NCBI GenBank assembly: GCA_009835395.1
Contig: VXXM01000060.1
Coordinates: 1 to 52,939, forward strand
Direction of reading: 5' to 3'
DNA: 52,939 bases
Source: Acidimicrobiia bacterium
GTDB taxonomy: Bacteria > Actinomycetota > Acidimicrobiia > Acidimicrobiales > CATQHL01
Shown: positions 1 through 7,823 of the stretch, piece after piece
Layout: each line of letters begins with the position of its first letter
How positions within the stretch are numbered: position 1 is the stretch's first letter
Translations under genes and position numbers: made by a program
The notes under the pieces: generated by a model
Seen by the model: the letters and a program-made list of their open reading frames with translations, nothing else
Told to the model about the DNA's origin: nothing
Databases searched by the model: none

Positions 1-2778
1 GGCGGGGGCAGGCTCGGCCGCCGCGATCTCCGCTGCCAGCCCTGCCGTGTTGCCCACGCAACTCGACGCAGAGGCGTCCTGGGAGTCCGACACCAGCGTC
101 AGGCCGAACAGGCCGCGCAGCGCCTCGTCGAGCGTGGGACACATGACCACCCGCTCGCCGAGCACGGCGATCACCTGCTGCAACTCGGGCACCGGCGGGC
201 TCTGCGCCACCACGTACAGCGGCCGCACGTAGAGGATCGAATCCTCCACCGGCACGAGCACCAGGTCGCCGAACTCGACTCGCGAACCCTGCTGGTTGAG
301 CAGGGTCACGACCCGCGAGATGCTGGGATCGCTCTGGATCTTCGAGTTCACGAGGGCCGGCCCGTCGGTCAGACCGAGCGGTTCGACCTTGTACACGACC
401 AACTCGCCGTACTCGTCTGGGTCGCTCTTGCCCACCATGAACGCGGTGAGCTCGCGCCGGGTGTCCTCGGTGGAGACCGGCACGTACGAGCGCAGGATGA
501 CGAAGTCCTGATCGTCCTCCTCGGGCAGCCGCGTCAGCAGGTAGTACGGGTCGATGCGCGCCTCCCGGGAGGGCTGCTGCACCACACCGTCGGGCGTGGT
601 GATCGGTGAGGTCAGCACACCGGTGACGGCGCCGGGATCCTGCGCCACCGACCAGCCCTTGGCCTGCTCGTAGAACTCCTGGGGATTGTCGAGTTGGTAG
701 CGCGCCCAGACGTTGGTCTGCACCCGGAACAGATCCTCCGGATAGCGGATGTGCTCCATGAGCTCCGCCGGCATGTTCTCGAAGTCCTCGAAGAGGTCCG
801 GGAAAATGTTGCGGTAGGCCCGCAGGATGGGATCGTCGGGATCCACGACGTACAGCGTGGTGGTGCCGTCGAACCCGTCCACCACGGCCTTCACCGAGTT
901 CCGCACGTAGTTGAAGCGGTGACGCAGGCCGCTGTTGTCGCCGAGCTGCTCGGTGTCGGCGCGCTGGCCGTAGGGGAATTTCGACGTGGTCGTGTAGGCG
1001 TCCACGATGTACTGCACCCGTCCCTCGGCCAGCACCGGATACGGGTCGTTGTCGATGTGCAGGAACGGGGCCAGCTTCTTGACGCGGGCGCGCACGTCGC
1101 GGACGTAGATCACCTTGCTCTCGTCGGTGATGAAGCCCGAGAGCAGCGGGTCAACCTCCCAGAACCGCAGCGCGAAGGACGCCTGCCGGAAGAAGCCGCC
1201 GATCTCCACCCCGCCGTCGCCCTGGTAGGTGTACGACGCCTCCTCGCCGGTGGCGGTGGGAACGTCCACCTCCTGGCGATCGGTCTTGACGATGGCGTAG
1301 CCGTCGAGTTCCTCGCCGTAGTACAGCCGGGGTTCGTCGAGGGGAATGCCCAGGTTGTTGGTGACCGGCAGCCCGCCGATGCGGAAGTCGGGCAGCCCCG
1401 CCTCCACGGTGTTGGCCGGCGCCAAGGCCACCCCGAAGCCGTGGGTGAACGTGAGCGTGCGGGCCTCCCAGGAGGTCTGCGGGAGATTGCCGGGGTTCAA
1501 CTGGCGCGCCCCCAACACGACCGGCGTCACCTGGCCGTCGATCTCGTAGCGGTCCACGTCCAGCACTTCGGAGAACTGGTAGTAGTTCCGCTCGCCCTCG
1601 CGGTTCTCGTAGGTCAGCGGGAGGATCGCGGGATCCAGCAACGGCAGGTTGCCGATGATGTCCTCGCTGCGAGCGACGCCGTCGTAGGTCAGCCCCCCGG
1701 TGGAGTCGAACGTGCGGATCTTCACGTCGTCGAGTCCCATGGCCAGGCGCGTGGAGGCGATGTTGTACTCGATGTACTCCTGCTCACGCGTGGATTCCGC
1801 CGGCTCCACCCGCAGGCGCTGGATGATGAGCGGGTAGATACCGCCCATCACGATCGCCACGAACGCCCAGAGCCCGACCGCCAGCGTGGGCAACACCCAG
1901 CCTTTGAGGCGGATGTTCACAATCAGCAGGACGAATGCCAGCAGCGAGATCAGGATGAGCAGCCAGTGGACAGGCAGCCGGGCGTTGAGGTCGGTGTAGG
2001 TGGCGCCGTCCACGACACCGGACGTGGACGTCGTCAACTCGTAGCGCCCCAGGAAGTAGTCGGCGGCCTTGATGAGTGCCAGGGCGCCCAGCAGCACCGA
2101 GAGGTGCGCCTTCACCTGGGGGGTGACGCGCTGGCCCTGCTTCTGGAAGCGGATCCCGCCGTTCACGTAGTGGGCGATGGCCGTGATGAAGAAGGTGAGT
2201 AGGAAGACGTTGAACAGCCAGTTGACGATGTAGGTGAGGAACGGCAGTTGGAAGACGTAGAACCCCACGTCGTTGCCGAACCAGATGGCGTCGATGGGAT
2301 CGACCGCGCCGAACTCGACGCTGTTGGTCAGCAGGAGCCATTCCTCCCATTGATCGGAGGCGCCGGCGCCGATCGGGAGCGCGAACAGCAGCGTCACGCC
2401 GAGGCGGACCAGCCGGGGGCGCTGCCCCATCGAGGCGTGGTAGCGGGCCAGCACGTCCTCCTCGGGACCGCCCGGGCGCTGGGCGGGAGCCATCCGGTCG
2501 GCGATTGAGAGGTTCCCGTAGAGGAGGGCGAAGAGGAAGGCGACGAAAATGAGAGCCAGCACGATCCGCGAGAGGATGATCGTGCGCCAGACATCGGCCT
2601 GGCCCAGGGCTTCGAACCACAGGAAGTCCGTGTAGAAGCCGGCGGCGCCCCGCAGCGACACCAGCACGATGATCACCGCGGCGATGGCAATGAAAAGGCT
2701 GCGCCGGAGGCGACGGGAACGGACGGGCGCAGGAGGCGTTCTCGGACCGCCCGGACCCCGCGGCCCTGTCATCGACAT
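1..2778 (-). CDS. UPF0182 family large membrane protein (3' end outside window)
   Basis: Reading the minus strand from an ATG at 2778 gives an open frame to the window edge, 926 codons with no stop. The N-terminal third has about seven hydrophobic segments (first near residues 28-45, others up to about 330). The rest is a large hydrophilic, presumably extracytoplasmic, domain with segments such as LTYDG, YYGEE, QGDGGVEIGG and GQRADTEQLGDN that I recognise from UPF0182/COG1615 proteins of actinobacteria and cyanobacteria. The last visible residues are Ala/Glu/Pro-rich, so the C-terminal tail is close. Function is unknown. A second in-frame ATG lies at 2772; a perfect hairpin sits immediately upstream of the first ATG and no ribosome binding site is visible. 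Confidence 0.9.
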   Translation of the reverse strand, partial: MSMTGPRGPGGPRTPPAPVRSRRLRRSLFIAIAAVIIVLVSLRGAAGFYTDFLWFEALGQADVWRTIILSRIVLALIFVAFLFALLYGNLSIADRMAPAQRPGGPEEDVLARYHASMGQRPRLVRLGVTLLFALPIGAGASDQWEEWLLLTNSVEFGAVDPIDAIWFGNDVGFYVFQLPFLTYIVNWLFNVFLLTFFITAIAHYVNGGIRFQKQGQRVTPQVKAHLSVLLGALALIKAADYFLGRYELTTSTSGVVDGATYTDLNARLPVHWLLILISLLAFVLLIVNIRLKGWVLPTLAVGLWAFVAIVMGGIYPLIIQRLRVEPAESTREQEYIEYNIASTRLAMGLDDVKIRTFDSTGGLTYDGVARSEDIIGNLPLLDPAILPLTYENREGERNYYQFSEVLDVDRYEIDGQVTPVVLGARQLNPGNLPQTSWEARTLTFTHGFGVALAPANTVEAGLPDFRIGGLPVTNNLGIPLDEPRLYYGEELDGYAIVKTDRQEVDVPTATGEEASYTYQGDGGVEIGGFFRQASFALRFWEVDPLLSGFITDESKVIYVRDVRARVKKLAPFLHIDNDPYPVLAEGRVQYIVDAYTTTSKFPYGQRADTEQLGDNSGLRHRFNYVRNSVKAVVDGFDGTTTLYVVDPDDPILRAYRNIFPDLFEDFENMPAELMEHIRYPEDLFRVQTNVWARYQLDNPQEFYEQAKGWSVAQDPGAVTGVLTSPITTPDGVVQQPSREARIDPYYLLTRLPEEDDQDFVILRSYVPVSTEDTRRELTAFMVGKSDPDEYGELVVYKVEPLGLTDGPALVNSKIQSDPSISRVVTLLNQQGSRVEFGDLVLVPVEDSILYVRPLYVVAQSPPVPELQQVIAVLGERVVMCPTLDEALRGLFGLTLVSDSQDASASSCVGNTAGLAAEIAAAEPAPA

Positions 2779-2779
2779 G

Positions 2780-2852
2780 GCCGGCAGCCTACTGCCGGCG
2801 ACCCGGTTTGCCCGCCGGCGCCGGCCTCCGCCCGCGGCCGGCGCCGGCGGGC
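2780..2852. terminator. Two perfect hairpins between divIVA-like gene and UPF0182 gene
   Basis: The first inverted repeat has 17-base arms at 2810-2826 and 2836-2852, pairing perfectly around a 9-base loop. The second has 8-base arms at 2780-2787 and 2792-2799 around a 4-base loop and ends one base before the UPF0182 ATG. The large one lies 28 bases after the DivIVA stop codon on the minus strand and has no T-run, so it could be a U-less terminator or a processing/attenuation structure. The small one would cover the usual ribosome binding position of the downstream gene. Confidence 0.55.
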
Positions 2853-2880
2853 AGCGGACGGAGCCGGACGGTGCGCGGCC

Positions 2881-3726
2881 CTAGGAGTCTGCTCGAGCCG
2901 GGTCGTCGCCCAGCGGGGCCTCGGAGCGCTCGGCACGCAGGCGGGCGAAGAGCTCGCCCACTTCGAGAGCCTCCATGACGTCGCCGTCGGGCATGGTTGC
3001 TGAGACATCCGGATCCGCCACCAGTGGCTCGTGCGCATCCTCCGGCGACCGCTGCTCGGTCGCAGCCGTCGAAGCCGCGCCCACTGTGGCGAACCCGGCG
3101 AGGCGCGCCGCCTCCAGTTCGGCTCGCCACTCCTCGGCACTCCGCGGCGATTCGGAGGTGACCTTCTGCTCGGCGAGGTCACCCGCCGATCGGGCGGCCT
3201 GCAACGAGCCGTCGAGGCGCCGCAACTGATCGGCCATTTCGTCGGCCACTTCGACCAGATCGGCGCGCAGGCGGTCCCGGCCGGCACGCAGTCGCATCAC
3301 TTCGCTGTTCAACTCGCGTCGACGCCGATCCAGGTCGGCCAGCACCTGATCGCGCCAGGCTTCCGCCGCGATGGCCTCCAGCAGCGCTTCGGCGTTCGCC
3401 GGCTCTGCATCACCCGCGGTCATCGCCTCACGCGCCGCCAGCCGTTCGAGTTCGCTCATGCGTTCGGACACCGCCACCAACTCGGCGGCCACCGTCGTCA
3501 GGAACGCCCGCACCTCGGCACGGTCGTAACCCTTCCGGGCGGTGGCGAATTCACGCCCGGCCACCGCATCGGGGCCGAGCGCCGGATCCGCCCGGTCCGG
3601 CTCGTCGGCACTCACGAGACACACCTTGCGATCTGCACCGTTGGGATCTGCACCGTTGGGATCTGCACCATCGGCAATGGTATGGCTTTCGGCGGTGGCA
3701 TCCGGGTACCGGGACGATGCCGTCAT
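2881..3726 (-). CDS. DivIVA-domain coiled-coil protein
   Basis: 281 residues. The N-terminal 50 residues are low-complexity and contain a repeated ADPNG motif. Near residue 60 begins a DivIVA/Wag31-like module (REFATARKGYDRAEVRAFL matches the family pattern F-x3-RxGYdxxEVxxFL), followed by long Glu/Arg/Leu-rich coiled coil to about residue 200 and an acidic tail. DivIVA proteins bind curved membrane and organise polar growth or division; here the specific role is inferred. The ATG overlaps the stop of the upstream PDZ-Lon gene in an ATGA, indicating translational coupling. Longer upstream versions of this frame run through that gene and are spurious. Confidence 0.8.
   Translation of the reverse strand: MTASSRYPDATAESHTIADGADPNGADPNGADRKVCLVSADEPDRADPALGPDAVAGREFATARKGYDRAEVRAFLTTVAAELVAVSERMSELERLAAREAMTAGDAEPANAEALLEAIAAEAWRDQVLADLDRRRRELNSEVMRLRAGRDRLRADLVEVADEMADQLRRLDGSLQAARSAGDLAEQKVTSESPRSAEEWRAELEAARLAGFATVGAASTAATEQRSPEDAHEPLVADPDVSATMPDGDVMEALEVGELFARLRAERSEAPLGDDPARADS
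3631..3675. repeat. Three 15-bp tandem repeats in the DivIVA-like gene
   Basis: Two identical 15-base units (3631-3645, 3646-3660) and a third diverged unit (3661-3675) encode the repeated ADPNG stretch in the disordered N-terminus of the DivIVA-like protein. The length is a multiple of three, so gain or loss of units keeps the frame. Confidence 0.8.
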
Positions 3727-4919
3727 CCTCGCGGCGGGGACCAGTTCGGCGCCACCACCTCCAGGGCCTCGGACATGGAGGAGACCTCCACGATCTCGAG
3801 AGCGTCCGAGGCCGCCGCAGCCGCCTCCTCGTACTGCCCCTCCGGCACCAGCATCAACCGGAAGTTCCGGCTCTCCACCGCCCGGACCTTCTGGGCGATG
3901 CCGCCGACGGTCCCGACCGAGCCGTCCGGCGAGATCGTGCCGGTCACCGCCACGGGACGCCCCTCGGTCAACTCGCCGGGCGAGAGCAGATCCACAACCG
4001 ACAGGGCGAATGCCAGACCGGCCGACGGGCCCGCGATGTTGCCGGTGGCGAAGTCGATGTCCACCGCCAACTCGCCCACGTCGTTGGCCAGGATCACCCC
4101 CAGCAGCGGACGCTCGTCCCTGAGCGAGGTGCGGCTGGCCGGATCGATGCACTCATCGGCGCTGGACCCCAGCCGGATGTCCACGAACACGCTCTCGGTC
4201 TCGCCCTGCCCGCGGAGCCCGAACTCGACCAGCTCACCCACCGAGCGGCTCCGAACCGCCGCCGACACCTCGCCGGACTCCGTCACGGGTTCCCCGCCGA
4301 CCGACGTGATCACGTCACCGACGGAGATGTGCTCCGCCGCCGGCATGCAGGGGATCAGGCCGCTCACGACGACCTGCGAGTCGGGCAGGTCGTAGCCCAG
4401 GGCTGCCAGCGCTACGTACACCGAGATGTCCTGGGACCGGGTCATCAACCGGGCGTCGGTGTTGCGGCGCTCCTGGGGCGTCAAACCCCGGTTGAAGACG
4501 TCCTCGTGCTGGAGCGCGGCGGAGCCGTCCAGATGGGCGACCGCCCACTGCCACAGCGACTCGGTCGGGTGCGCCGAGATCGTCACGAACCCGATGAGGC
4601 TCATGGGGTCGTAGGTGGTCTCGCTCTCGGAGGAGACGGCGCCCGTGGCTGAGTACACATCGCCTGGGTACAGGGCGTAGTACGGGACCGAGACGAACGT
4701 CAGGACCAGCAGCGCGGCGGCGACGACGGCCACGACGGCGGTTATCCAGATCGAGCGGCGCGGGTTCCGCCGGCAGATCCGCCAGAACCCCAGGACGAGG
4801 CCGCGCACGCCGCCCCGGCGGAGCGCGCCGAGGGCCGACCGGAGAGACCGGCGGCGACGGCGGCCCACGGCGGCGATCCTGGCGGCGACTCTGGCGGCGA
4901 CTCCCGTCAGCGGTCGCAC
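3723..4919 (-). CDS. Membrane-anchored PDZ and Lon-type (S16) serine protease
   Basis: About 398 residues from GTG 4919. A basic N-terminus is followed by one transmembrane segment (about 55-78), a PDZ-like domain around 190-240 (ISVGDVITSVGGEPV), and a C-terminal Lon protease domain. The Ser of the GPSAG motif is near 299 and the Lys of the IAQKV motif near 344, the Ser-Lys dyad of S16 peptidases; no ATPase domain is present. This matches the YlbL/SdrC-like secreted or membrane PDZ-Lon group. The frame extends upstream to 5018, but that part overlaps the divergent gene and a repeat element, so I prefer GTG 4919 (G-rich stretch upstream). Its stop overlaps the start of the DivIVA gene, suggesting a joint envelope role. 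Confidence 0.85.
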   Translation of the reverse strand: MRPLTGVAARVAARIAAVGRRRRRSLRSALGALRRGGVRGLVLGFWRICRRNPRRSIWITAVVAVVAAALLVLTFVSVPYYALYPGDVYSATGAVSSESETTYDPMSLIGFVTISAHPTESLWQWAVAHLDGSAALQHEDVFNRGLTPQERRNTDARLMTRSQDISVYVALAALGYDLPDSQVVVSGLIPCMPAAEHISVGDVITSVGGEPVTESGEVSAAVRSRSVGELVEFGLRGQGETESVFVDIRLGSSADECIDPASRTSLRDERPLLGVILANDVGELAVDIDFATGNIAGPSAGLAFALSVVDLLSPGELTEGRPVAVTGTISPDGSVGTVGGIAQKVRAVESRNFRLMLVPEGQYEEAAAAASDALEIVEVSSMSEALEVVAPNWSPPRG

Positions 4920-4955
4920 GGATTCCCCACCCGGTGCCGGAATCCACGCAGCAAG

Positions 4956-4988
4956 CTCGCTAGCGTGAACTCTCTCGCTAGCTTGAAC
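4956..4988. promoter_or_regulatory. 15-bp direct repeat with GCTAGC core in a divergent promoter region
   Basis: Two copies of CTCGCTAGCKTGAAC (4956-4970 and 4974-4988, 14 of 15 identical) lie 18 bases apart, start to start. Each contains the palindrome GCTAGC. They sit where the minus-strand PDZ-Lon gene and the plus-strand small membrane protein gene diverge, the expected place for a regulator binding site. No regulator is identified. Confidence 0.4.
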
Positions 4989-5339
4989 ATCACCGTGTTC
5001 GCCTCGGCCACCGCACACCTCGCCACCACCGGACCTGTGGACTCGTCCTCCACGCTAGAGGGCGCGCCCGCGAGCCAGCGCCCGGAGTCTGCCGAGCCCC
5101 CTGCCTCTCGACCGGCCGGCGGCGACCACCGCCACCCCAGCGCGACCTCGCTCTGGCGGGACCCGTTCCGGCGCCAGCGCGCCCGCTACGGTCCCGGCGC
5201 CGGATTCCGCTGGTGGCACCGGCTCGGGGCGGCCACGGCGCTGCTGGCGCTCATCGGCGTCCTCGGCGTCCTGCTGGCCGCACTGGTGGGATTCCTCGCC
5301 TTCGTCGGCGGGGTCGCGCTGGAGGCGGTCATCGGATGA
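4965..5339 (+). CDS. Small membrane protein, unknown function
   Basis: 124 residues if started at GTG 4965. The first 80 residues are polar and low in structure; residues about 86-120 form a strongly hydrophobic, Leu/Ala/Gly/Val-rich stretch (one long or two short membrane segments). No family is recognised. There is no clear ribosome binding site for this start and it runs through the direct repeat, so the true start may be a later GTG. Its TGA overlaps an ATG (5336) that opens a 22-codon frame leading into the HEAT-repeat gene, which supports its being translated. Confidence 0.5.
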   Translation: MNSLASLNITVFASATAHLATTGPVDSSSTLEGAPASQRPESAEPPASRPAGGDHRHPSATSLWRDPFRRQRARYGPGAGFRWWHRLGAATALLALIGVLGVLLAALVGFLAFVGGVALEAVIG

Positions 5340-5404
5340 GCCCGGCCCACGGCCCCGCGCGGACCGGCACTGCGCGGACCGGCGCCGCGCCGCCTCGCCG
5401 GTGA
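5336..5404 (+). CDS. 22-residue mini-ORF coupled to both neighbours
   Basis: The ATG overlaps the upstream stop (ATGA at 5336-5339) and the TGA overlaps the downstream GTG (GTGA at 5401-5404). The peptide is Arg/Ala/Pro/Gly-rich with an internal repeat and resembles no family. It may be a translated coupling peptide between the small membrane protein and the HEAT gene, or chance in GC-rich DNA. Confidence 0.25.
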   Translation: MSPAHGPARTGTARTGAAPPRR

Positions 5405-6009
5405 CCGCCGAGCGGCGACCGCCCGACCGCGAATCGCTCCGTCGCCGCCGAGCCGTTGCGCTCAGCGGGTTCGGCGACGACGACGGCACCGCGCGGCCTG
5501 CGCTCGCTGATCCGAAACCGGGGGTGCGCTGCGCCGCGCTGGGCGCTCTGGCCCGCGGCGGCAACCTGGCGACCGCCGATCTCCGCACAGCGCTCGAAGA
5601 CCCCTCGCCGGAGGTTCGCGCCCGCGCCGCCGAGTTGGCCGCCGGCCGCGGCGACGTCGACCTCGGCGACGTCCTCGGCGACAGCGACGCTCGCGTGGTC
5701 GAGGCGGCGGCTTGGGCGTGCGGCGAGCACCCCGCAGCCGGCCCCGGTGTGGTGGCGCGGCTGGGCGAGATCGCCACGAGCCATCCCGACGCGCTCTGCC
5801 GGGAGACGGCGGTCGCCGCACTCGGAGCGATCGGCGACGAGGCGGGGCTCACCGCGGTGCTCGCCGCGACCGCGGACCGGGCCACGGTGCGCCGCCGAGC
5901 CGTCCTGGCACTGGCCGCCTTCTCCGGTCCCGACGTCGAGGAGGCGCTGGAGCGGGCTGCCGGGGATCGTGACTGGCAGGTCCGCCAAGCAGCAGAAGAC
6001 CTTCGCTAG
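5401..6009 (+). CDS. HEAT-repeat protein
   Basis: 202 residues starting at GTG 5401. The sequence is a run of about five helical repeats of roughly 31 residues with the HEAT/armadillo-like pattern (PGVRCAALGALARGG, PSPEVRARAAELAAG, ARVVEAAAWACGE, ALCRETAVAALGAIGDEAG, ATVRRRAVLALAAF, DWQVRQAAEDLR). Such proteins are scaffolds for protein contacts; the partner is unknown. It has no signal peptide or membrane segment. It overlaps the preceding mini-ORF and converges on mreB. Confidence 0.8.
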   Translation: MTAERRPPDRESLRRRRAVALSGFGDDDGTARPALADPKPGVRCAALGALARGGNLATADLRTALEDPSPEVRARAAELAAGRGDVDLGDVLGDSDARVVEAAAWACGEHPAAGPGVVARLGEIATSHPDALCRETAVAALGAIGDEAGLTAVLAATADRATVRRRAVLALAAFSGPDVEEALERAAGDRDWQVRQAAEDLR

Positions 6010-6046
6010 CCAGTCCTCGCCGGCTGAACGGAGGAACTCCGCCGGC

Positions 6047-7057
6047 TCAGTCCCCGTCGGAGAAGTCCACGAACATCCCCCGCATCAGGTCGAGCGCCCC
6101 GAGGGACCGGCCCGCGCCGCGCACCACGCACTCCAGGGGATAGTCCACGCGCCGCACCGGCACGCCGGCCTCATTGGCGATCCGCTGGTCGATACCGCTG
6201 AGCAGTCCCCCGCCACCGGTGAGATACAGGCCCCGGCGGGCGATGTCGTTGGCCAACTCCGGCGGCGTGTTGGACACGCAGTTCAGGATCGAGTTGAGGA
6301 TCGCCCGCAGCGGACCGGCGATCGCCTCGCGGATCTCGCCGGAGTTCAGCGTGAGCACCTCGGGCGCACTCACGGAAACGCGGCGACCGTGCACCTGCAT
6401 CTCACGATCCTCACCGACGTCCAGCGCCGAGCCGATCGTGATCTTGATCTTCTCCGCCGTCTGCTCGCCGACGGCGATGTCGTAAGCCTCCCGGAGATAC
6501 TTCTGCACGGCGTCGTCCACGGCGAACGAGCCGACACGCTCCGCCTCGAGGGCAACCACCCCGCCGAGCGAGATGAGCCCGGATTCGGTCGTCCCGCCAC
6601 CGATGTCCACGATCAGGTTGCCGACGGACTTGTCGATCGGCAGGTTGGCGCCCAGGGCCGCCGCGATGGGCTGCTCCATCAGCAGCACGTTGCCGGCGCC
6701 GGCGCGGCGCGCGGCCAGCTTGACGGCGCGCATCTCCACGAGCGTGAGCGCCGAAGGCACGCAGATCACCACGCGCGGCCGGTTGAAGCGGTTCACACCG
6801 ATCTGGTGGAAGATCGCCCGCATCATCTGCTCGGTCATGTCGAAGTCGGTGATGGCCCCGCTGCGCAGCGGGCGGTGAGCCACGATGTAACTCGGGGTCC
6901 GACCGATCATGCGCCACGCCTCCTCGCCCATGGCGAGGACCTCGCCGGTCTGGCGATGGACGGCGATAACCGTTGGCTGGCGGTACACGATGTCCTGACC
7001 CAGGGAGTACACCAGCGTGTTCGCCGTCCCCAGATCGATCGCGAGGCTGCGGGCCAT
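6047..7057 (-). CDS. mreB: Rod-shape actin homologue MreB
   Basis: 336 residues, full length. Phosphate-1 motif LGTANTLVY near residue 8, phosphate-2 motif DIGGGTTE near 155, and adenosine motif TGGGGLLSGID near 280 identify the actin/Hsp70-fold MreB family, which directs the cell-wall elongation machinery along the inner membrane. No mreC, mreD or rodA is adjacent; instead a small membrane protein gene and moaE lie upstream on the same strand. Confidence 0.93.
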   Translation of the reverse strand: MARSLAIDLGTANTLVYSLGQDIVYRQPTVIAVHRQTGEVLAMGEEAWRMIGRTPSYIVAHRPLRSGAITDFDMTEQMMRAIFHQIGVNRFNRPRVVICVPSALTLVEMRAVKLAARRAGAGNVLLMEQPIAAALGANLPIDKSVGNLIVDIGGGTTESGLISLGGVVALEAERVGSFAVDDAVQKYLREAYDIAVGEQTAEKIKITIGSALDVGEDREMQVHGRRVSVSAPEVLTLNSGEIREAIAGPLRAILNSILNCVSNTPPELANDIARRGLYLTGGGGLLSGIDQRIANEAGVPVRRVDYPLECVVRGAGRSLGALDLMRGMFVDFSDGD

Positions 7058-7063
7058 GACGGA

Positions 7064-7243
7064 CTAGCGGCGCCAGCGGCCGCGGCGCCCGCTCTCGGCC
7101 GGTGGCCGGAGCGCCGACATCTCGGCGTCGAAGCGGTCGACGCTCGAGGTGAACGTCGTGCGGTCCCGGTGCCGCAGCCAGATCACGAGGAATCCGACGA
7201 CGCACACACCGACCGCTACGAACAGGAAGATCACACCAGCCAC
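7064..7243 (-). CDS. Small single-pass membrane protein
   Basis: 59 residues from GTG 7243. Residues 2-22 form a hydrophobic helix (VIFLFVAVGVCVVGFLVIWL), followed by a basic cytoplasmic-type tail with a TSSVDRFDAEMSAL segment and an Arg-rich end. It lies 6 bases upstream of mreB and about 20 bases downstream of moaE on the same strand. Function is unknown; the position suggests co-transcription with mreB. Confidence 0.6.
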   Translation of the reverse strand: MAGVIFLFVAVGVCVVGFLVIWLRHRDRTTFTSSVDRFDAEMSALRPPAESGRRGRWRR

Positions 7244-7264
7244 GCGCTATCTCTCCAAGCCTCC

Positions 7265-7771
7265 CTAGAGCGGGTTCTCCACCCGCTGCACGTACTCCTC
7301 GATATCCGAAAGGTGCTGGGCCTCTCTCCCCCAACTCTCGCCGCCTGCCCAGCGCTCCAGCTTCCAGATCGGGACGGTGGCCTTCAAGGCGTCGATGCAG
7401 AACCTGGCCGCGCTGAACGCCTCCTGCCTGTGCGGCGCCGAGGCCACGACCACCACCGCCGCATCTCCGACCTTCAGCGTGCCGGTGCGGTGCAGCAGCG
7501 CCAGCCGGCCGAGGTCGGGCCACCGTTCACGCGCCTGGTGCGCCACCGCCGCCAGGCGGCCCTCCGCCTCGGCCTCGTAGGCCTCGTAGGTCAACTCGTA
7601 AACCTCGGGACGCTCAGGAGAGTTGTCCCGCGCGTTCCCGGAGAACATCACCACGGCACCGCAATGCGGACGGTTGGCCCATGCCACCGCCGCCTCGAGG
7701 GGCAATTGCTCCGCGCAGAGACCGATCCACGTCTCTCCCTGTGGTGACTGCTCAGCCTGTGGTGACTGCAC
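7265..7771 (-). CDS. moaE: Molybdopterin synthase catalytic subunit MoaE
   Basis: 168 residues. FSGNARDNSPER (about 43-54), the YEAYE segment, RTGTLKVGD near 95, and ATVPIWKLE near 130 with the catalytic Lys are MoaE hallmarks. The enzyme, with the MoaD thiocarboxylate, converts cyclic pyranopterin monophosphate to molybdopterin. No moaD or other molybdenum-cofactor gene is in the window. The GTG start has no good ribosome binding site; the first residues contain a duplicated QSPQ from a short direct repeat. Confidence 0.92.
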   Translation of the reverse strand: MQSPQAEQSPQGETWIGLCAEQLPLEAAVAWANRPHCGAVVMFSGNARDNSPERPEVYELTYEAYEAEAEGRLAAVAHQARERWPDLGRLALLHRTGTLKVGDAAVVVVASAPHRQEAFSAARFCIDALKATVPIWKLERWAGGESWGREAQHLSDIEEYVQRVENPL

Positions 7772-7823
7772 GCATCAAGGATAATTCCCGCCACGCCGGT
7801 ATCGATCCATCCCGCCGAGGTAT

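Noticed and set aside
694-2202. 502-residue plus-strand ORF opposite UPF0182
   Set aside because: It is a shadow of the UPF0182 frame, which is continuous on the minus strand and has membrane helices and family motifs.
6010-6046. Bidirectional terminator between the HEAT gene and mreB
   Set aside because: GCCGGC arms and a 5-bp inner stem exist, but a bulge and lack of T-runs make the structure unconvincing.
5456-7747. 763-residue plus-strand ORF across the HEAT gene, mreB and moaE
   Set aside because: It crosses three supported genes in the wrong frame or strand and has no recognisable domain.
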